Notes: generated by a model not told the origin, from the letters alone. Counted from the stretch's first letter, positions 46,399 through 55,831 are shown. The stretch is 64,000 nucleotides of DNA from Microbacterium oxydans (GCF_900095745.1 NZ_FMIR01000018.1:372001-436000), one strand, 5' to 3'. Program-made: numbers and translations.

Positions 46399-48952
46399 GC
46401 GGTGCGTCGGTCGTGAAGCGATGGTGCCCCGCGGGCACCTCATGCGGAACGATGCCCTCGATGTCGATCCAGCCGGTGGCCCCGGTCGGGACGACGAGCT
46501 GCACGTCGAGGCACCCGTCGCCGATCCGCCACTCGATCGATGCGGACCCGAACGGCGTCTCGTGGCGCGTCCAAGCGCTCGTGATGCCCCCGCCCGGGCG
46601 CGGAGCGAAGCGGATCCGCCGAAAGCCGGCGGCCTCCGGCTCGAGGCCGCCGACCCTGCGATGCAGCCAGTCCGCGATCGCACCGAGGGCGTAGTGGTTG
46701 AAGCTCGTCATCGAGCCCGGGTTGATCGAGCCGTCGGGGAGCATCGAGTCCCACCGTTCCCACACCGTGGTGGCACCCATCGTCACGGCGTACAGCCATG
46801 ACGGGCACTCCGTCTGCAAGAGCAGGGCGTAGGCATCCTCGAGGTGTCCGTTGTCGGCGAGCGCGTCGAGCACGAGGGGCGTCCCGACGAAGCCGGTCCC
46901 GATCCGGAAGTAGTTCGCGCGCACGAGCTGTGCGAGCCGCTCGGCCACGCGCGGCCGGTGCTCCGAGGCGCCGAGGTTCCACTGCAGCACCATGGCGCAG
47001 GCCGTCTGGGTGTCGTCGCGGGGAAGACCGCCGTCGCCCAGGTATCGATCGGCGAACGCCTGGCGCACGTCGTCCGCCAGGCGCTGCATCCGGTCTGCGG
47101 ACGTGGCCCCGATGACCCGCCCGATCCTCGCCAGACGCTCGGCCGCGTGCGCGAAGCATCCTGTGGCGACGAATCCGGTGGATGTCACGGCGCGGAACGG
47201 GTCGTCAGGCGGGGCCAGCGGATCCAGCCAGTCCCCGAACTGGAACCCCTCGTCCCAGACGAGATCGTCACCGGCGAGCTCACGGACGCGCTCGATCCAG
47301 CGCTCCCCGATCTCGAAGTGGCGCCTCAGGATCTCTGGATCGCCGTAACGCTCGTGCAGGGTGTCCGGCACGAGGACGGCCGCATCGCCCCACGCCGCGA
47401 CCGGCGGGCTCGTGTCGTAGTCGAGCGGCAGCCAGGGCACGTAGATGGGGACGGTGCCGTCGGGCGATTGCTCGGCTGCGAGATCGTCGAGCCAGTCCAG
47501 AGCGAAACCGGAGATGTCATAGAGGAACGAGGCGGCGGGGGCGAAGACTTGGAAGTCCGCCGTCCACCCCAATCGCTCGTCCCGTTGCGGGCAGTCCGTG
47601 GGCAACGAGACCATGTTGCCGAGCAGACCCCATCGAACGTTCTCGTGGAAGCGATTCAGGAGCGGGTTGTCCGTCTCAAACGAGCCGGACGGCCGCATCT
47701 GCGTCGTGTAGGCGATCGCACACACGTCGAGTTCTGCCGGCGCACCACCCCACCCGGTCACGGTGGCGTAGCGGAAGCCGTGCATCGTGAACCGCGGCTC
47801 CCAATGCTCCTCGCCTCCGCCCTGCACGTAGCGGTCGGTCGCCGCTGCCGAACGCAGCGGACGCAGAGCGAGGTCGCCGTTTTCGAGCACCTCGGCGTGG
47901 CGCAGCACGAGTTCCTCCCCTCGGCGCGTACGCGCCATCGACAGACGAAGGCGCCCCGAGATGTTCTGCCCGAAGTCGTACAGGATGCTGCCGTCTGCCT
48001 GCACCGTCGTCGTCCGAGGCGCGAGCTCCGCATGGCGACGCACAGGAGCGCTACGCGGCGCGAACAGAGTCGCCGGATCCCGGTCGCCGACGACGGCCGG
48101 CACCCACTCACCGCCGCGCCAGTCGTCGCCGACGCGGGCGTCATAGGTCTCACCGTCGTAGAGACTGCTGCTCAGGATCGGTCCAGTGGTGGCCTCCCAT
48201 CCCGGCTCCCCCGTCGCGATCACGATCGTTCGGTCGTCGTAGCGGATCTCGAGCTGGGCGATGAGCGCGAGATCGTCCCCGTAGTAGTCGCGAAGGTTCT
48301 CCACATAGCCGAGACGGCCTCGGTACCACCCGTCAGCGAGGTGCGCGCCGAAGACGTTCTCGCCTCCGACCAGCAAATCGGTGACGTCGTAGGTGCGGTA
48401 TGCGAGGCGGTGACGATAGCTTGTCCAGCCCGGCACGAGTGTGTCGTCTCCGACACGCTCATCGTTGAGGAAGCCGTCGACGACGCCGTGCGCGCTGATG
48501 TAGAGCCGGGCGGAGCGAAACCCGCCGTCGAGGTCGAAGCGCCGACGCATCCGGCTCGGTCGCCGCTCGGTTCCCGGCGTCTCGGGCCACGGCGCTGAGA
48601 CCGGGCGAGCCTGCCAATCGGCCGGGTCGAGCAGACCTGCCTCCACGAAGAGCGGCGCGCTCCAGGGCGTCCGCTCGGTACCGGCGTCGTTCACCGCGCG
48701 GATGCGCACCGCCACGCGCTCGCGCGACGCCAGCGGCCGAAAGGGCCAGGACGCCAGGACTTCATCCCGCGCATCGAGGGGCGCGACCGTGACCGCACCG
48801 GTCTCATCCTCGAGCTGCGCCTCCGCGTTGCCGGGTTTCCAGTCGGATGGTGCATCGAGCGTCCAGGCGAGCCGCGGCTTCGACGTGCCGATACCGAGGC
48901 TCTCGGCGTGGTGCTCGACGGACACGGAGACGATGCGTGCAGCAGAACTCAT
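46352..48952 (-). CDS. Alpha-L-rhamnosidase, GH78
   Basis: Releases terminal alpha-L-rhamnose from plant or bacterial glycans and glycosides. The 866-residue product shows the Bac_rhamnosid_N region (about 120-290), the jelly-roll YDFGQNISGRLRL (about 318-330), then the (alpha/alpha)6 catalytic domain with PTDCPQRDERLGWTADFQ (about 450-467), which holds the GH78 acid/general-base carboxylates, and a C-terminal beta domain. No signal peptide: it acts on imported substrate. ATG at 48952 overlaps the GH99-like gene stop (ATGA). Last gene of a five-gene leftward operon with the importer. Confidence 0.93.
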   Translation of the reverse strand: MSSAARIVSVSVEHHAESLGIGTSKPRLAWTLDAPSDWKPGNAEAQLEDETGAVTVAPLDARDEVLASWPFRPLASRERVAVRIRAVNDAGTERTPWSAPLFVEAGLLDPADWQARPVSAPWPETPGTERRPSRMRRRFDLDGGFRSARLYISAHGVVDGFLNDERVGDDTLVPGWTSYRHRLAYRTYDVTDLLVGGENVFGAHLADGWYRGRLGYVENLRDYYGDDLALIAQLEIRYDDRTIVIATGEPGWEATTGPILSSSLYDGETYDARVGDDWRGGEWVPAVVGDRDPATLFAPRSAPVRRHAELAPRTTTVQADGSILYDFGQNISGRLRLSMARTRRGEELVLRHAEVLENGDLALRPLRSAAATDRYVQGGGEEHWEPRFTMHGFRYATVTGWGGAPAELDVCAIAYTTQMRPSGSFETDNPLLNRFHENVRWGLLGNMVSLPTDCPQRDERLGWTADFQVFAPAASFLYDISGFALDWLDDLAAEQSPDGTVPIYVPWLPLDYDTSPPVAAWGDAAVLVPDTLHERYGDPEILRRHFEIGERWIERVRELAGDDLVWDEGFQFGDWLDPLAPPDDPFRAVTSTGFVATGCFAHAAERLARIGRVIGATSADRMQRLADDVRQAFADRYLGDGGLPRDDTQTACAMVLQWNLGASEHRPRVAERLAQLVRANYFRIGTGFVGTPLVLDALADNGHLEDAYALLLQTECPSWLYAVTMGATTVWERWDSMLPDGSINPGSMTSFNHYALGAIADWLHRRVGGLEPEAAGFRRIRFAPRPGGGITSAWTRHETPFGSASIEWRIGDGCLDVQLVVPTGATGWIDIEGIVPHEVPAGHHRFTTDAPLSYVAPMTLGRSVRA

Positions 48953-50097
48953 CGAGGGAAGACCTCCGTGATCGTCTCCAGGAATCGCGTTCCGAAGTGG
49001 GTGTCGGGAAGGAGCGCCGCCCCCTCCGTCCACTCGTTCCAGGCGTTGATCGTGAGCAGCGGGCTGGTGACGGGGTGGTCGGCGAGGAACTGGCGCGCGG
49101 TGAGCAGCCCCTGTCGGAAGTCATCCGGCGAGGCGTCGAACACCGTCATCCACGGATAGGTGCCGTCCTCCCATTCGGCCGACTGCACCGTACGCGGCGA
49201 CGGGTCCCACCCGACGCTGACGTTGGGGTGGAAGGGCACAGGCAGCGCCTCGACGTATCCTTCGTAGGCGTCGAACGCATCGCGCTGCACGTCGCACCAG
49301 TCTCCGAGCGGCCACGGGTGGCGTTCGGTGGCGGTGTGATGGATCCACACGTACGAGGTCGCACTGTCGGCGCCCAGCGCGCGCATGAGGATGGCCGGAT
49401 CCGCCACCGTCACCGCGGTGGGCAGAACGCCGAAGCCCCAGACCACCATGTCGAGGTGCAGTCCGGGGAAGCCGGCGGCGATCGTCTCCCGGCGGAACCA
49501 GTCGAGCGCATCGCGGGCGCCTTCGACGCCGCCGAGGCCCTCGAGAAGGGTTCCGACCTCGTAGACGGAGAAGAACGGCTTGCCGTCGATGAGCAGATGG
49601 TTCGGATGCGTGAAGTACGTGTCGATCACGTGCCGCGCCATCCGCTCGAAGGCCGATCTGTCGATCGCCCCGGACTTCAACACCGGGGGCTTCCGATGCG
49701 GGTGCCGCGAGGGGAAGATGTCGACGAGCTCGTGGTTCGCCCACATCAGCGCGATGCGGAAGTCGTCGGGCATCTCTGCAGCCAGCATCCCCTCGTCGAG
49801 GGCGCGGTTCAGATAGGGCCCGTCGTCGTACCAGTAGAAGTCCACGAGGAATCCGTCGATCCCGTGCCGGTGCGCGAGCTCAATCTGACGCGCCATCACC
49901 GCCGGATCGGCGTCGTCCTCCTCACCCGCAACGGGGACCCGCGGCTGGCGATGGCCGTCGAACCGCGGGGTGGCGCGGCGCAGCAGCTCCCACTCGGTCC
50001 AACCCTCACCGAACCACGCGTCGTTGCGCGCGTCGGTCTGCCAGTCGGGGAAGAAGTAGGCCAGGACAGTGGGCCGCATCGGGGATCCTTCGTTCAT
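48949..50097 (-). CDS. GH99-like (WbsX-type) glycoside hydrolase
   Basis: A 382-residue protein of the WbsX/GH99-like fold. The opening VLAYFFPDWQTDARNDAWFGEGWTEWELL region (named by position, about 10-38) matches the AYYLPQFHPxPENDxWWGxGFTEWxNV signature, and the end TINAWNEWTEGAALLPD matches INAWNEWxEGxxLEPD. The fold is a TIM barrel acting on mannose- or rhamnose-type glycans in related proteins; the exact bond is unknown. No signal peptide. The ATG at 50097 overlaps the permease stop; the ATG at 50079 is an alternative with AAGGA upstream. Confidence 0.87.
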   Translation of the reverse strand: MNEGSPMRPTVLAYFFPDWQTDARNDAWFGEGWTEWELLRRATPRFDGHRQPRVPVAGEEDDADPAVMARQIELAHRHGIDGFLVDFYWYDDGPYLNRALDEGMLAAEMPDDFRIALMWANHELVDIFPSRHPHRKPPVLKSGAIDRSAFERMARHVIDTYFTHPNHLLIDGKPFFSVYEVGTLLEGLGGVEGARDALDWFRRETIAAGFPGLHLDMVVWGFGVLPTAVTVADPAILMRALGADSATSYVWIHHTATERHPWPLGDWCDVQRDAFDAYEGYVEALPVPFHPNVSVGWDPSPRTVQSAEWEDGTYPWMTVFDASPDDFRQGLLTARQFLADHPVTSPLLTINAWNEWTEGAALLPDTHFGTRFLETITEVFPR

Positions 50098-50882
50098 TTG
50101 ATGGCACCCGCGGAGAGACCGCGTTGGAAGGTGCGCTGCAGTGCGATATAGAGGACGACGACGGGGAGGCTGATGAGCACGTTCGCCGCGAAGATCTTGG
50201 GGGTGTCAACCAGGCGCTGGCTCTGGAAGTACGTCGGCACCTGGGTGAGGACCTGCATGTCGGTGTTCTGAATGAAGATCAGAGGCAGGAGGTACTCGTT
50301 CCAGGCGCTCAGGAAGGTGAAGATCACCACCACGGCGAGGATGGGCCGGCACATCGGCAACAGCACCCGCCAGAAGTACTGCCGGTCGGTGGCGCCGTCG
50401 ACCTTGGCCGCCTCGTAGACCTCGACGGGCAGCGACCGGATGTAGTTCGATGCGACGAGCACACCGAACGGCAGGGAGATCGCGGCGAGCGGGATGATCA
50501 CCGCCCAGTAGGTGTTGAGGAGTCCGAGTGACTGCACGGCGTAGAAGAGGGGCACGACGAGCGCGATGGCCGGAAGCGCGAGCCCGGCGATGAGCAGCAG
50601 CTGCGCGATCCCAGCTCCCCGGGGACGGAGCACCGACGTGGCGAACGCGGCCATCGTCGCGGTGAGGGTCACCAGAACGACGGTGGAGACGGAGACGATC
50701 GCACTGTTGACGAAGAACCGGACGAACGGGGTGCCCTCGAGGACGCGGAGATAGTTGACCGGCCCCTCCCCCTGCATGCTCACGAACAGGATCATTCCCA
50801 GAGGCAGCACCAGCACCCCGACCGCGATGAGAAGGAAGACCTGGCTGATGACCCGCGCGGGAAGCGATTGATGAGAGAACAT
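50094..50882 (-). CDS. CUT1 sugar ABC permease, MalG-like
   Basis: A 262-residue carbohydrate permease with six membrane helices. The EAA coupling loop is VEVYEAAKVDGATDRQYFWRVLLPMCRP (about 173-200). It ends with the MalG-type FQRGLSAGAIK. ATG at 50882 is 1 base after the MalF-like stop. Works with the MalF-like protein and binding lipoprotein; no ATPase gene is in the locus, so a shared MsmK/MsiK-type ATPase elsewhere probably energises it, which is common in actinobacteria. Confidence 0.92.
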   Translation of the reverse strand: MFSHQSLPARVISQVFLLIAVGVLVLPLGMILFVSMQGEGPVNYLRVLEGTPFVRFFVNSAIVSVSTVVLVTLTATMAAFATSVLRPRGAGIAQLLLIAGLALPAIALVVPLFYAVQSLGLLNTYWAVIIPLAAISLPFGVLVASNYIRSLPVEVYEAAKVDGATDRQYFWRVLLPMCRPILAVVVIFTFLSAWNEYLLPLIFIQNTDMQVLTQVPTYFQSQRLVDTPKIFAANVLISLPVVVLYIALQRTFQRGLSAGAIK

Positions 50883-50883
50883 G

Positions 50884-51792
50884 TCAGGCGTTCCTTGCCA
50901 GTCGGACTTGGAGCGCCGCGAAGACGGCGGCGACGAGGACGACCACGATCGAGATGGCCGAGGCGTATCCCGCGTGGAACCTCGCGATCGCCTGCTCGTA
51001 GATGTATCCGGTGAGCACCTGAGTCGAGTTGCCCGGCCCACCTCCGGTCGTGAGGAAGACCAGCTCGAACATCTTCAGGGAGCTGACGAATCCGAGCACG
51101 ATGAGCACGAGGTGGGATCCGGACACCGTCGGAAGCAGGATGCTCTTCGTGAGCCGCCAGGTGCCGGCACCGTCGAGCCGCGCCGCCTCGATCATCGAGG
51201 GATCGACCTGGCCGAGCGCCGCGTCGTAGATCACGAAGCTGTATCCGGTGTACTGCCACACGTTGATGGCGATGAGGGTGAGGAGAGCGATCGACGGATT
51301 CGCGAGCCACGCCTGTGTCAGCCACCCGAACCCGAGCGATTCCAGCGTCTGATTGAAAGCGCCATCGGGGGTGAGGAGCAGTCGGAAGGAGACGGCAACG
51401 ACGGCAGGTGACAGCACCACCGGCACGAAGACGAGAGTGCGCAGCAGACCGCGACCAACCACTCGCGTGCGTACCAGGAGCGCGAGACCGAAGCCCAGCA
51501 CCATCTGGATGAAGACCGTGCCGACGGCGAACGTCAGGGTGTTGCGCAGTGCGGTGAGGAACGTCGCATCGGTGACCAGGGCCATGTAGTTACCGAAGCC
51601 GACGTTCTCGGCGTCGGTGGAGACGCCGTTCCACTCGAGAGTCGAGTAGGACACGTTCGCCAGGATCGCCGCGTGGATGACGCCTCCGACGAGGATCAGT
51701 GCCGGCACCGCCCAGATCCACTTCTGCAGTGACCGGTATACCCGCACCGGCGCGCGCCCGGTGGCGGGCCTCGCCGGAGTTGCCGTCATCAT
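50884..51792 (-). CDS. CUT1 sugar ABC permease, MalF-like
   Basis: A 302-residue permease with six helices. It starts MMTATPARPATGRAPVRVYR, and the EAA loop is PSMIEAARLDGAGTWRLTKSILLPT (about 205-229). GGAGTT lies 5-8 bases before ATGATG. It lies between the binding-protein and MalG-like genes in the operon. Substrate by context: a rhamnose-containing oligosaccharide. Confidence 0.92.
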   Translation of the reverse strand: MMTATPARPATGRAPVRVYRSLQKWIWAVPALILVGGVIHAAILANVSYSTLEWNGVSTDAENVGFGNYMALVTDATFLTALRNTLTFAVGTVFIQMVLGFGLALLVRTRVVGRGLLRTLVFVPVVLSPAVVAVSFRLLLTPDGAFNQTLESLGFGWLTQAWLANPSIALLTLIAINVWQYTGYSFVIYDAALGQVDPSMIEAARLDGAGTWRLTKSILLPTVSGSHLVLIVLGFVSSLKMFELVFLTTGGGPGNSTQVLTGYIYEQAIARFHAGYASAISIVVVLVAAVFAALQVRLARNA

Positions 51793-51865
51793 GGAGTTCC
51801 TCTCGTGGCTGCGAAGTCGCGCGGAGTCCGGGGCGCGCTCGATGACCGAGCCCGCCCCGGACGGA

Positions 51866-53185
51866 TCACTCGCGGTCAAGACCGGCCGACACCGACTCGA
51901 CGCTCTCGAGCGCGGCCTCCGGAGTCGCGGCACCGGCCGCGACCTGGGAGAGCGCGTCGATGAGGGCGGCATCCAGGTCGGGGTAGGGGATCTGGCGCAG
52001 CCCGACCAGGTCGTCGATGCTCGCCTGCTGGCGCTCGATGTCCTCGACCTGCCGCGGATCCACGACGTCCTCCGTCGAGACTGCGACGTCGCGCACGGCC
52101 GGGATGTTGCCGCCGCTGGCCTGATTCTCCTGCCCGTACCCGGTGGTGAGGAAGTCGAGGAAGGCGAGGGCCGCCTCCTCTGACGGCGTGTTGGCCGCGA
52201 CCGCCCAGCCGTTGTCCGGGCCGCCGAAGGGACTCGTCGGTGTCCCACCCGACTCCGCGGCGGGGAAGGGCGCCGACAGGAAGACGTTGTCGATGGGCGT
52301 GCTGACGCCCTTCTGCGCCTCGGCGATGCCCGCGGCGGTCATGGTCTGCGAGGTGTTCCAGGTGCCCAGGGCGACGAAGGCGGCGTTCCCCTCAAGGAAG
52401 GCCGAGAACGCGTCGGGGTACTCGGCCATGGCGGTCGCTCCCTCGGCGACGATGCCGTTCGTGAAAAGAGATCCCCACGCGGTCATCGCGGCGACGAGGT
52501 CGGGATCCGTCCAGGAGGTATCTCCCTCGATCGCCTCGTAGACGAGTCCGGGAGACACGCTGTTGGCCAGGGAGAGGAACACGTCCTCATTGACCCAGCC
52601 GTCCTTCGCACCGTGCGCGAGGCAGGCGTACCCGGCCTCGACGATCGTCGCGCAGTCCGCTTCCCACTGGTCGAGATCGCTGGGCACGTCGAGGCCGAGC
52701 TCCTCGAGGATGTCGGCGTTGTAGTAGACGAGGCCGGCGGCGCTCATGTAATTCGGAAGCGCGACCTGCTCCCCGTCGGCCTGCAGCGCTTCCAGACCGG
52801 CAGGGTAGAAGCGATCTTGCCAGTCCGCCCCGTGCACGGACTCCATGTGCTCCGAGGGATCGACGGCGAGCGGACCGAAGTTGGTGACGAGCGCGCCGGG
52901 CTGCATCTGGAACACATCGGGCCCGTCGCTGCCGGTGAGAGCCGGGCGCAGAGCCGTGACGTAGTCGTCGAACGCGTAGTTCTTGTACTCGACGGTGATC
53001 CCGGGGTTGGCGGCTTCGAACTCGTCGATCACCTGCTCGTACCGGAAGTTGTTCCACCCCCACCAGGTCAGGGTAACGTCGCCGTCGGCGGATGGTGCGT
53101 CAGATGTTCCGACGCAGCCGGCGAGCGCGACGGCGACGACGCCGACAGTGGCGACGGCCGCGACTCGGGTACGGATCGTGAGCAT
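51866..53185 (-). CDS. Extracellular sugar-binding lipoprotein (CUT1)
   Basis: A 439-residue solute-binding lipoprotein (SBP_bac_1). The signal ends in the lipobox VALAGC (Cys 24), then a Ser/Asp linker, then TLTWWGWNNFRYEQVIDEFEAANPGI (about 38-63). The C-lobe holds the GPDNGWAVAANTPSEEAALAFLDFL hinge strand. It captures the oligosaccharide substrate outside the membrane. First gene of the leftward operon, with the operator palindrome about 48 bases upstream of its ATG. Confidence 0.93.
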   Translation of the reverse strand: MLTIRTRVAAVATVGVVAVALAGCVGTSDAPSADGDVTLTWWGWNNFRYEQVIDEFEAANPGITVEYKNYAFDDYVTALRPALTGSDGPDVFQMQPGALVTNFGPLAVDPSEHMESVHGADWQDRFYPAGLEALQADGEQVALPNYMSAAGLVYYNADILEELGLDVPSDLDQWEADCATIVEAGYACLAHGAKDGWVNEDVFLSLANSVSPGLVYEAIEGDTSWTDPDLVAAMTAWGSLFTNGIVAEGATAMAEYPDAFSAFLEGNAAFVALGTWNTSQTMTAAGIAEAQKGVSTPIDNVFLSAPFPAAESGGTPTSPFGGPDNGWAVAANTPSEEAALAFLDFLTTGYGQENQASGGNIPAVRDVAVSTEDVVDPRQVEDIERQQASIDDLVGLRQIPYPDLDAALIDALSQVAAGAATPEAALESVESVSAGLDRE

Positions 53186-53232
53186 GTGATCGGCTCCTTT
53201 GCGTGATCATTCTGGGGTGGCGGCCAGGGAAA

Positions 53233-53244
53233 CTAAACGTTTAG
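53233..53244. promoter_or_regulatory. LacI-family operator palindrome in the divergent promoter
   Basis: CTAAACGTTTAG is a perfect 12-bp palindrome with the central CG typical of LacI/GalR sites. It sits between the binding-protein start (53185) and the beta-helix gene start (53328). A copy with one change precedes the LacI gene at 45362, tying the whole locus to that regulator. Confidence 0.78.
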
Positions 53245-53327
53245 AATCGGCCGTACTGAGCAGATTACGAGGTGATCGCCTCGCGGTCAAACTCGAAGCC
53301 GAAACTCAACGACGAGGTGGTACTTCC

Positions 53328-55607
53328 ATGCGAAGGATCTTTGCCCTGATGACCGCGGCGGCCCTCTCCGCCGCCCTGCTCGGTGCGCCGACCACGGCAT
53401 CCGCTGCCGGCACGACGCGATACGTGAATCCGATCGCCGGGTGCAGCAACGCTGGGCCGGGAACGACCACGGATGCGCCGTGGTGCGATTTCGTGCCGGT
53501 CGCCGCCACGGACTTCGCTGCGGGCGACGAGCTCCTTCTGGCCCGCGGGGCGAGTTGGAACCAGCAGCTCGAGATCTCGGGGTCCGGCACGGGCAGCGCG
53601 CCGATCACGGTCGCGGCCTACGGAAGCGGAGCGCGACCACTGATCTCCCGCGACGCCGCTGACGACGACCGTGGGGTCTACCTCGAGAACGTGTCGCACG
53701 TGACGGTACGCGACCTCGAAGTCGCGAACGCCGCCGTCGGCGTCCAGGCCTACTACGACGAGCTCGACCATGAGGGCCTGACGATCGAGAACGTGTACGC
53801 GCACCACATCACCGGCATCGCCCAGGGCAACTCGCAGGCGTACGACGGCACGTGCTCGTTGTCGCCCATTCCCGGCCTCTACACCTCCGCCGGAGTAGCG
53901 ATCACGGGACCGGCGGTCAACGATGCCACCGGCAAGGCCACGGTCGCGCCTTTCCCCTTCACGAGCTCCGACGTCGGCCTTCGTGACCTCCGCATCTCCG
54001 GCGTGGAGGTCGCGCACTCGAACATGGGGGTCGAGATCGCCTGGTGCAACGGGATCCGCACCCATGACGGGACCGACGGCGCCAACCTGGTACAGGATGC
54101 AGTCTTGGAAGACCTCTACATCCACGACCTCGACGGCGGCGGTGACATGCGCGCCGACTGCCCGAACGGCATCACCCTGATCAATACACGCAATGCCGTG
54201 GTGCGCGACTCCATCGTCCAGAACGCCGGCGCCTGCCCGTCGAAGAACGGCACCACGGGCCTCCTGCTCTCCCGCAACGAGGGGCTCGTCATCGTCAACA
54301 ACCTCATCGTGCAGACACCCGACGTCGGCACCCCCAACGATCAGATGGGCATCGATCTCGAGTACGCGAATCGGGACGTGAAGATCCTCTACAACTACAT
54401 CGCGGAGAATCATGGGCCCGGCATCGACGTCCTGGCCATCCGCAACCCGGCGACGTGCCCCGGCAGCAGTAACGATCCGTTCGACCACAGCGACGACACC
54501 CTGATCGACGGCAACCTCTTCGAGGACAACGGCGAAGGCGCTGTGCACCGCGTATCGAACTGCTTCGTCCCCACCGGCACGGTGACCAACAACCTCTACG
54601 ACGAGCCGCACGGCCTCGCAGTCTCCGGCGTCGGCGAGGACTTCCGCGGGTTCAGCTTCCTCGACAACCACGATGTCGGCACCTCCACCCGCACCTCTCA
54701 AGCCGCTCGGGACTTCACGGGAACAGCCGGCCAGCACGGATGGAAGCATGAGTCGCGGACCGGCACTTCGTGGATCGCCATGACCTTCGATGCTGCAGCA
54801 CAGCAGTGGAACGGGACATCCACCGCGTCCGGCCGATTCGCGCGCGTGCCCGCTACCGGCGAATCGGTCGCCCTGGCCTGGACCGCGCCGGCCACGGGTT
54901 ACGTGAACATCCGTGGGCGCGCCCTGAGCACGGGTGCGGGAACGCCGACGGTCCGTGTGGAGAAGAACGGCGTCGCGGTCGTGACCGCGCAGAGCGTTCC
55001 CGCCACGAGGGTAGGAGTCGCCACGAATGCGGACGGTCTCGCTGTGACCGCCGGCGACACGATTCGCTTCATCACGCAGGGCTCGACGGGCGCCGAGGTC
55101 TCATGGATGCCGTCGATCGGGTACGACGCGGGCGCGCCGATCCTGGACCAGGCCAACACTTTCGGCACCTTCTATCCCTATAGCGATCTGCGAAGCACGC
55201 TCGGCAGGATGCAGACGTTCCGCCCGCAGACGGCCGCGACGCGCGTCGACTTCTGGGCTTACCGTGCCGGGAGCCCCGCCGGAAACCTCGAGATCCGGGT
55301 GTATGAGCTGGGCGCCGGCGGTCAACCCGTGGCGACAGTCGGGCAGAGGACGCTCGCGCCCGGCGACGTGCCGTCGGCCTCCGCGCCGGTATCCGTATCG
55401 ACGAGTGCTCTCGATCCGGCGAAGTCCTACGGTGTCGCCGCGACCTCACCCCTGACGCCGAACGCCGGTACGAGCAACTCCTGCGGGTTCGAGTACTTCG
55501 ACGGCGATCCCTACGCGCGAGGCACCGCATGGTTCAGCACCGACGGCGGAACGACGTGGGGCCCGGATGTGAGCAGCCGCGATCTCAAGTTCGCAACCTA
55601 TCGATGA
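53328..55607 (+). CDS. Secreted right-handed parallel beta-helix protein, putative polysaccharide lyase/hydrolase
   Basis: A 759-residue exported protein: signal peptide MRRIFALMTAAALSAALLGA with cleavage near ASA, then a parallel beta-helix (about 75-480) with repeated N-x-h-h-x-D strands such as VTVRDLEVANAAVG, LTIENVYAHHITG and LVIVNNLIVQTPD, and two C-terminal beta-sandwich modules (about 500-610 and 620-759). The fold is that of pectin lyases, rhamnogalacturonases and alginate epimerases. No catalytic triad is assigned. GAGGTGG lies before the ATG. Same operator as the importer, so it probably trims the extracellular glycan. Confidence 0.82.
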   Translation: MRRIFALMTAAALSAALLGAPTTASAAGTTRYVNPIAGCSNAGPGTTTDAPWCDFVPVAATDFAAGDELLLARGASWNQQLEISGSGTGSAPITVAAYGSGARPLISRDAADDDRGVYLENVSHVTVRDLEVANAAVGVQAYYDELDHEGLTIENVYAHHITGIAQGNSQAYDGTCSLSPIPGLYTSAGVAITGPAVNDATGKATVAPFPFTSSDVGLRDLRISGVEVAHSNMGVEIAWCNGIRTHDGTDGANLVQDAVLEDLYIHDLDGGGDMRADCPNGITLINTRNAVVRDSIVQNAGACPSKNGTTGLLLSRNEGLVIVNNLIVQTPDVGTPNDQMGIDLEYANRDVKILYNYIAENHGPGIDVLAIRNPATCPGSSNDPFDHSDDTLIDGNLFEDNGEGAVHRVSNCFVPTGTVTNNLYDEPHGLAVSGVGEDFRGFSFLDNHDVGTSTRTSQAARDFTGTAGQHGWKHESRTGTSWIAMTFDAAAQQWNGTSTASGRFARVPATGESVALAWTAPATGYVNIRGRALSTGAGTPTVRVEKNGVAVVTAQSVPATRVGVATNADGLAVTAGDTIRFITQGSTGAEVSWMPSIGYDAGAPILDQANTFGTFYPYSDLRSTLGRMQTFRPQTAATRVDFWAYRAGSPAGNLEIRVYELGAGGQPVATVGQRTLAPGDVPSASAPVSVSTSALDPAKSYGVAATSPLTPNAGTSNSCGFEYFDGDPYARGTAWFSTDGGTTWGPDVSSRDLKFATYR

Positions 55608-55675
55608 TTGACAAGCGGCAGGGAAGGGACAGCACCGCCGTCAAATGTCGCACGAAACTTTCCGTGACCAAACCG

Positions 55676-55704
55676 TTGCATTCGTTATCTCGCCGTTATA
55701 CAGT
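55676..55704 (+). promoter_or_regulatory. Promoter-like pair of unknown use
   Basis: TTGCAT (55676-55681), 17 bases, TACAGT (55699-55704), in the 224-base gap between the beta-helix and MarR genes. Transcription would start near 55711, before the terminator at 55774. It could give a short RNA of about 100 bases or serve MarR by read-through. No short ORF with stop lies between. Confidence 0.35.
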
Positions 55705-55773
55705 GATCACACGGTGAATGTTTGCTGTGGCATACACCGCATGTGATTGCAGGACACTCTTGGTGCAAGGGAC

Positions 55774-55807
55774 AAGGGCCGGTCGGGAGCCTCTCCGACC
55801 GGCCCTT
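55774..55807 (+). terminator. Strong hairpin after the beta-helix gene
   Basis: AAGGGCCGGTCGG (55774-55786) and CCGACCGGCCCTT (55795-55807) form a perfect 13-bp stem around GAGCCTCT, ending in TTT. It should stop the beta-helix transcript, or the short transcript from the promoter-like pair at 55676. Confidence 0.65.
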
Positions 55808-55831
55808 TACTGTTCCCACTATTCTGTGAAC

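Noticed and set aside
46844..48598. A 584-residue antisense frame opposite the rhamnosidase.
   Set aside because: No domain content; the minus strand has all GH78 motifs.
55718..55831. In-frame upstream extension of the MarR gene.
   Set aside because: The stretch contains the 13-bp terminator hairpin and has no ribosome site; the ATG at 55832 gives a normal MarR length.
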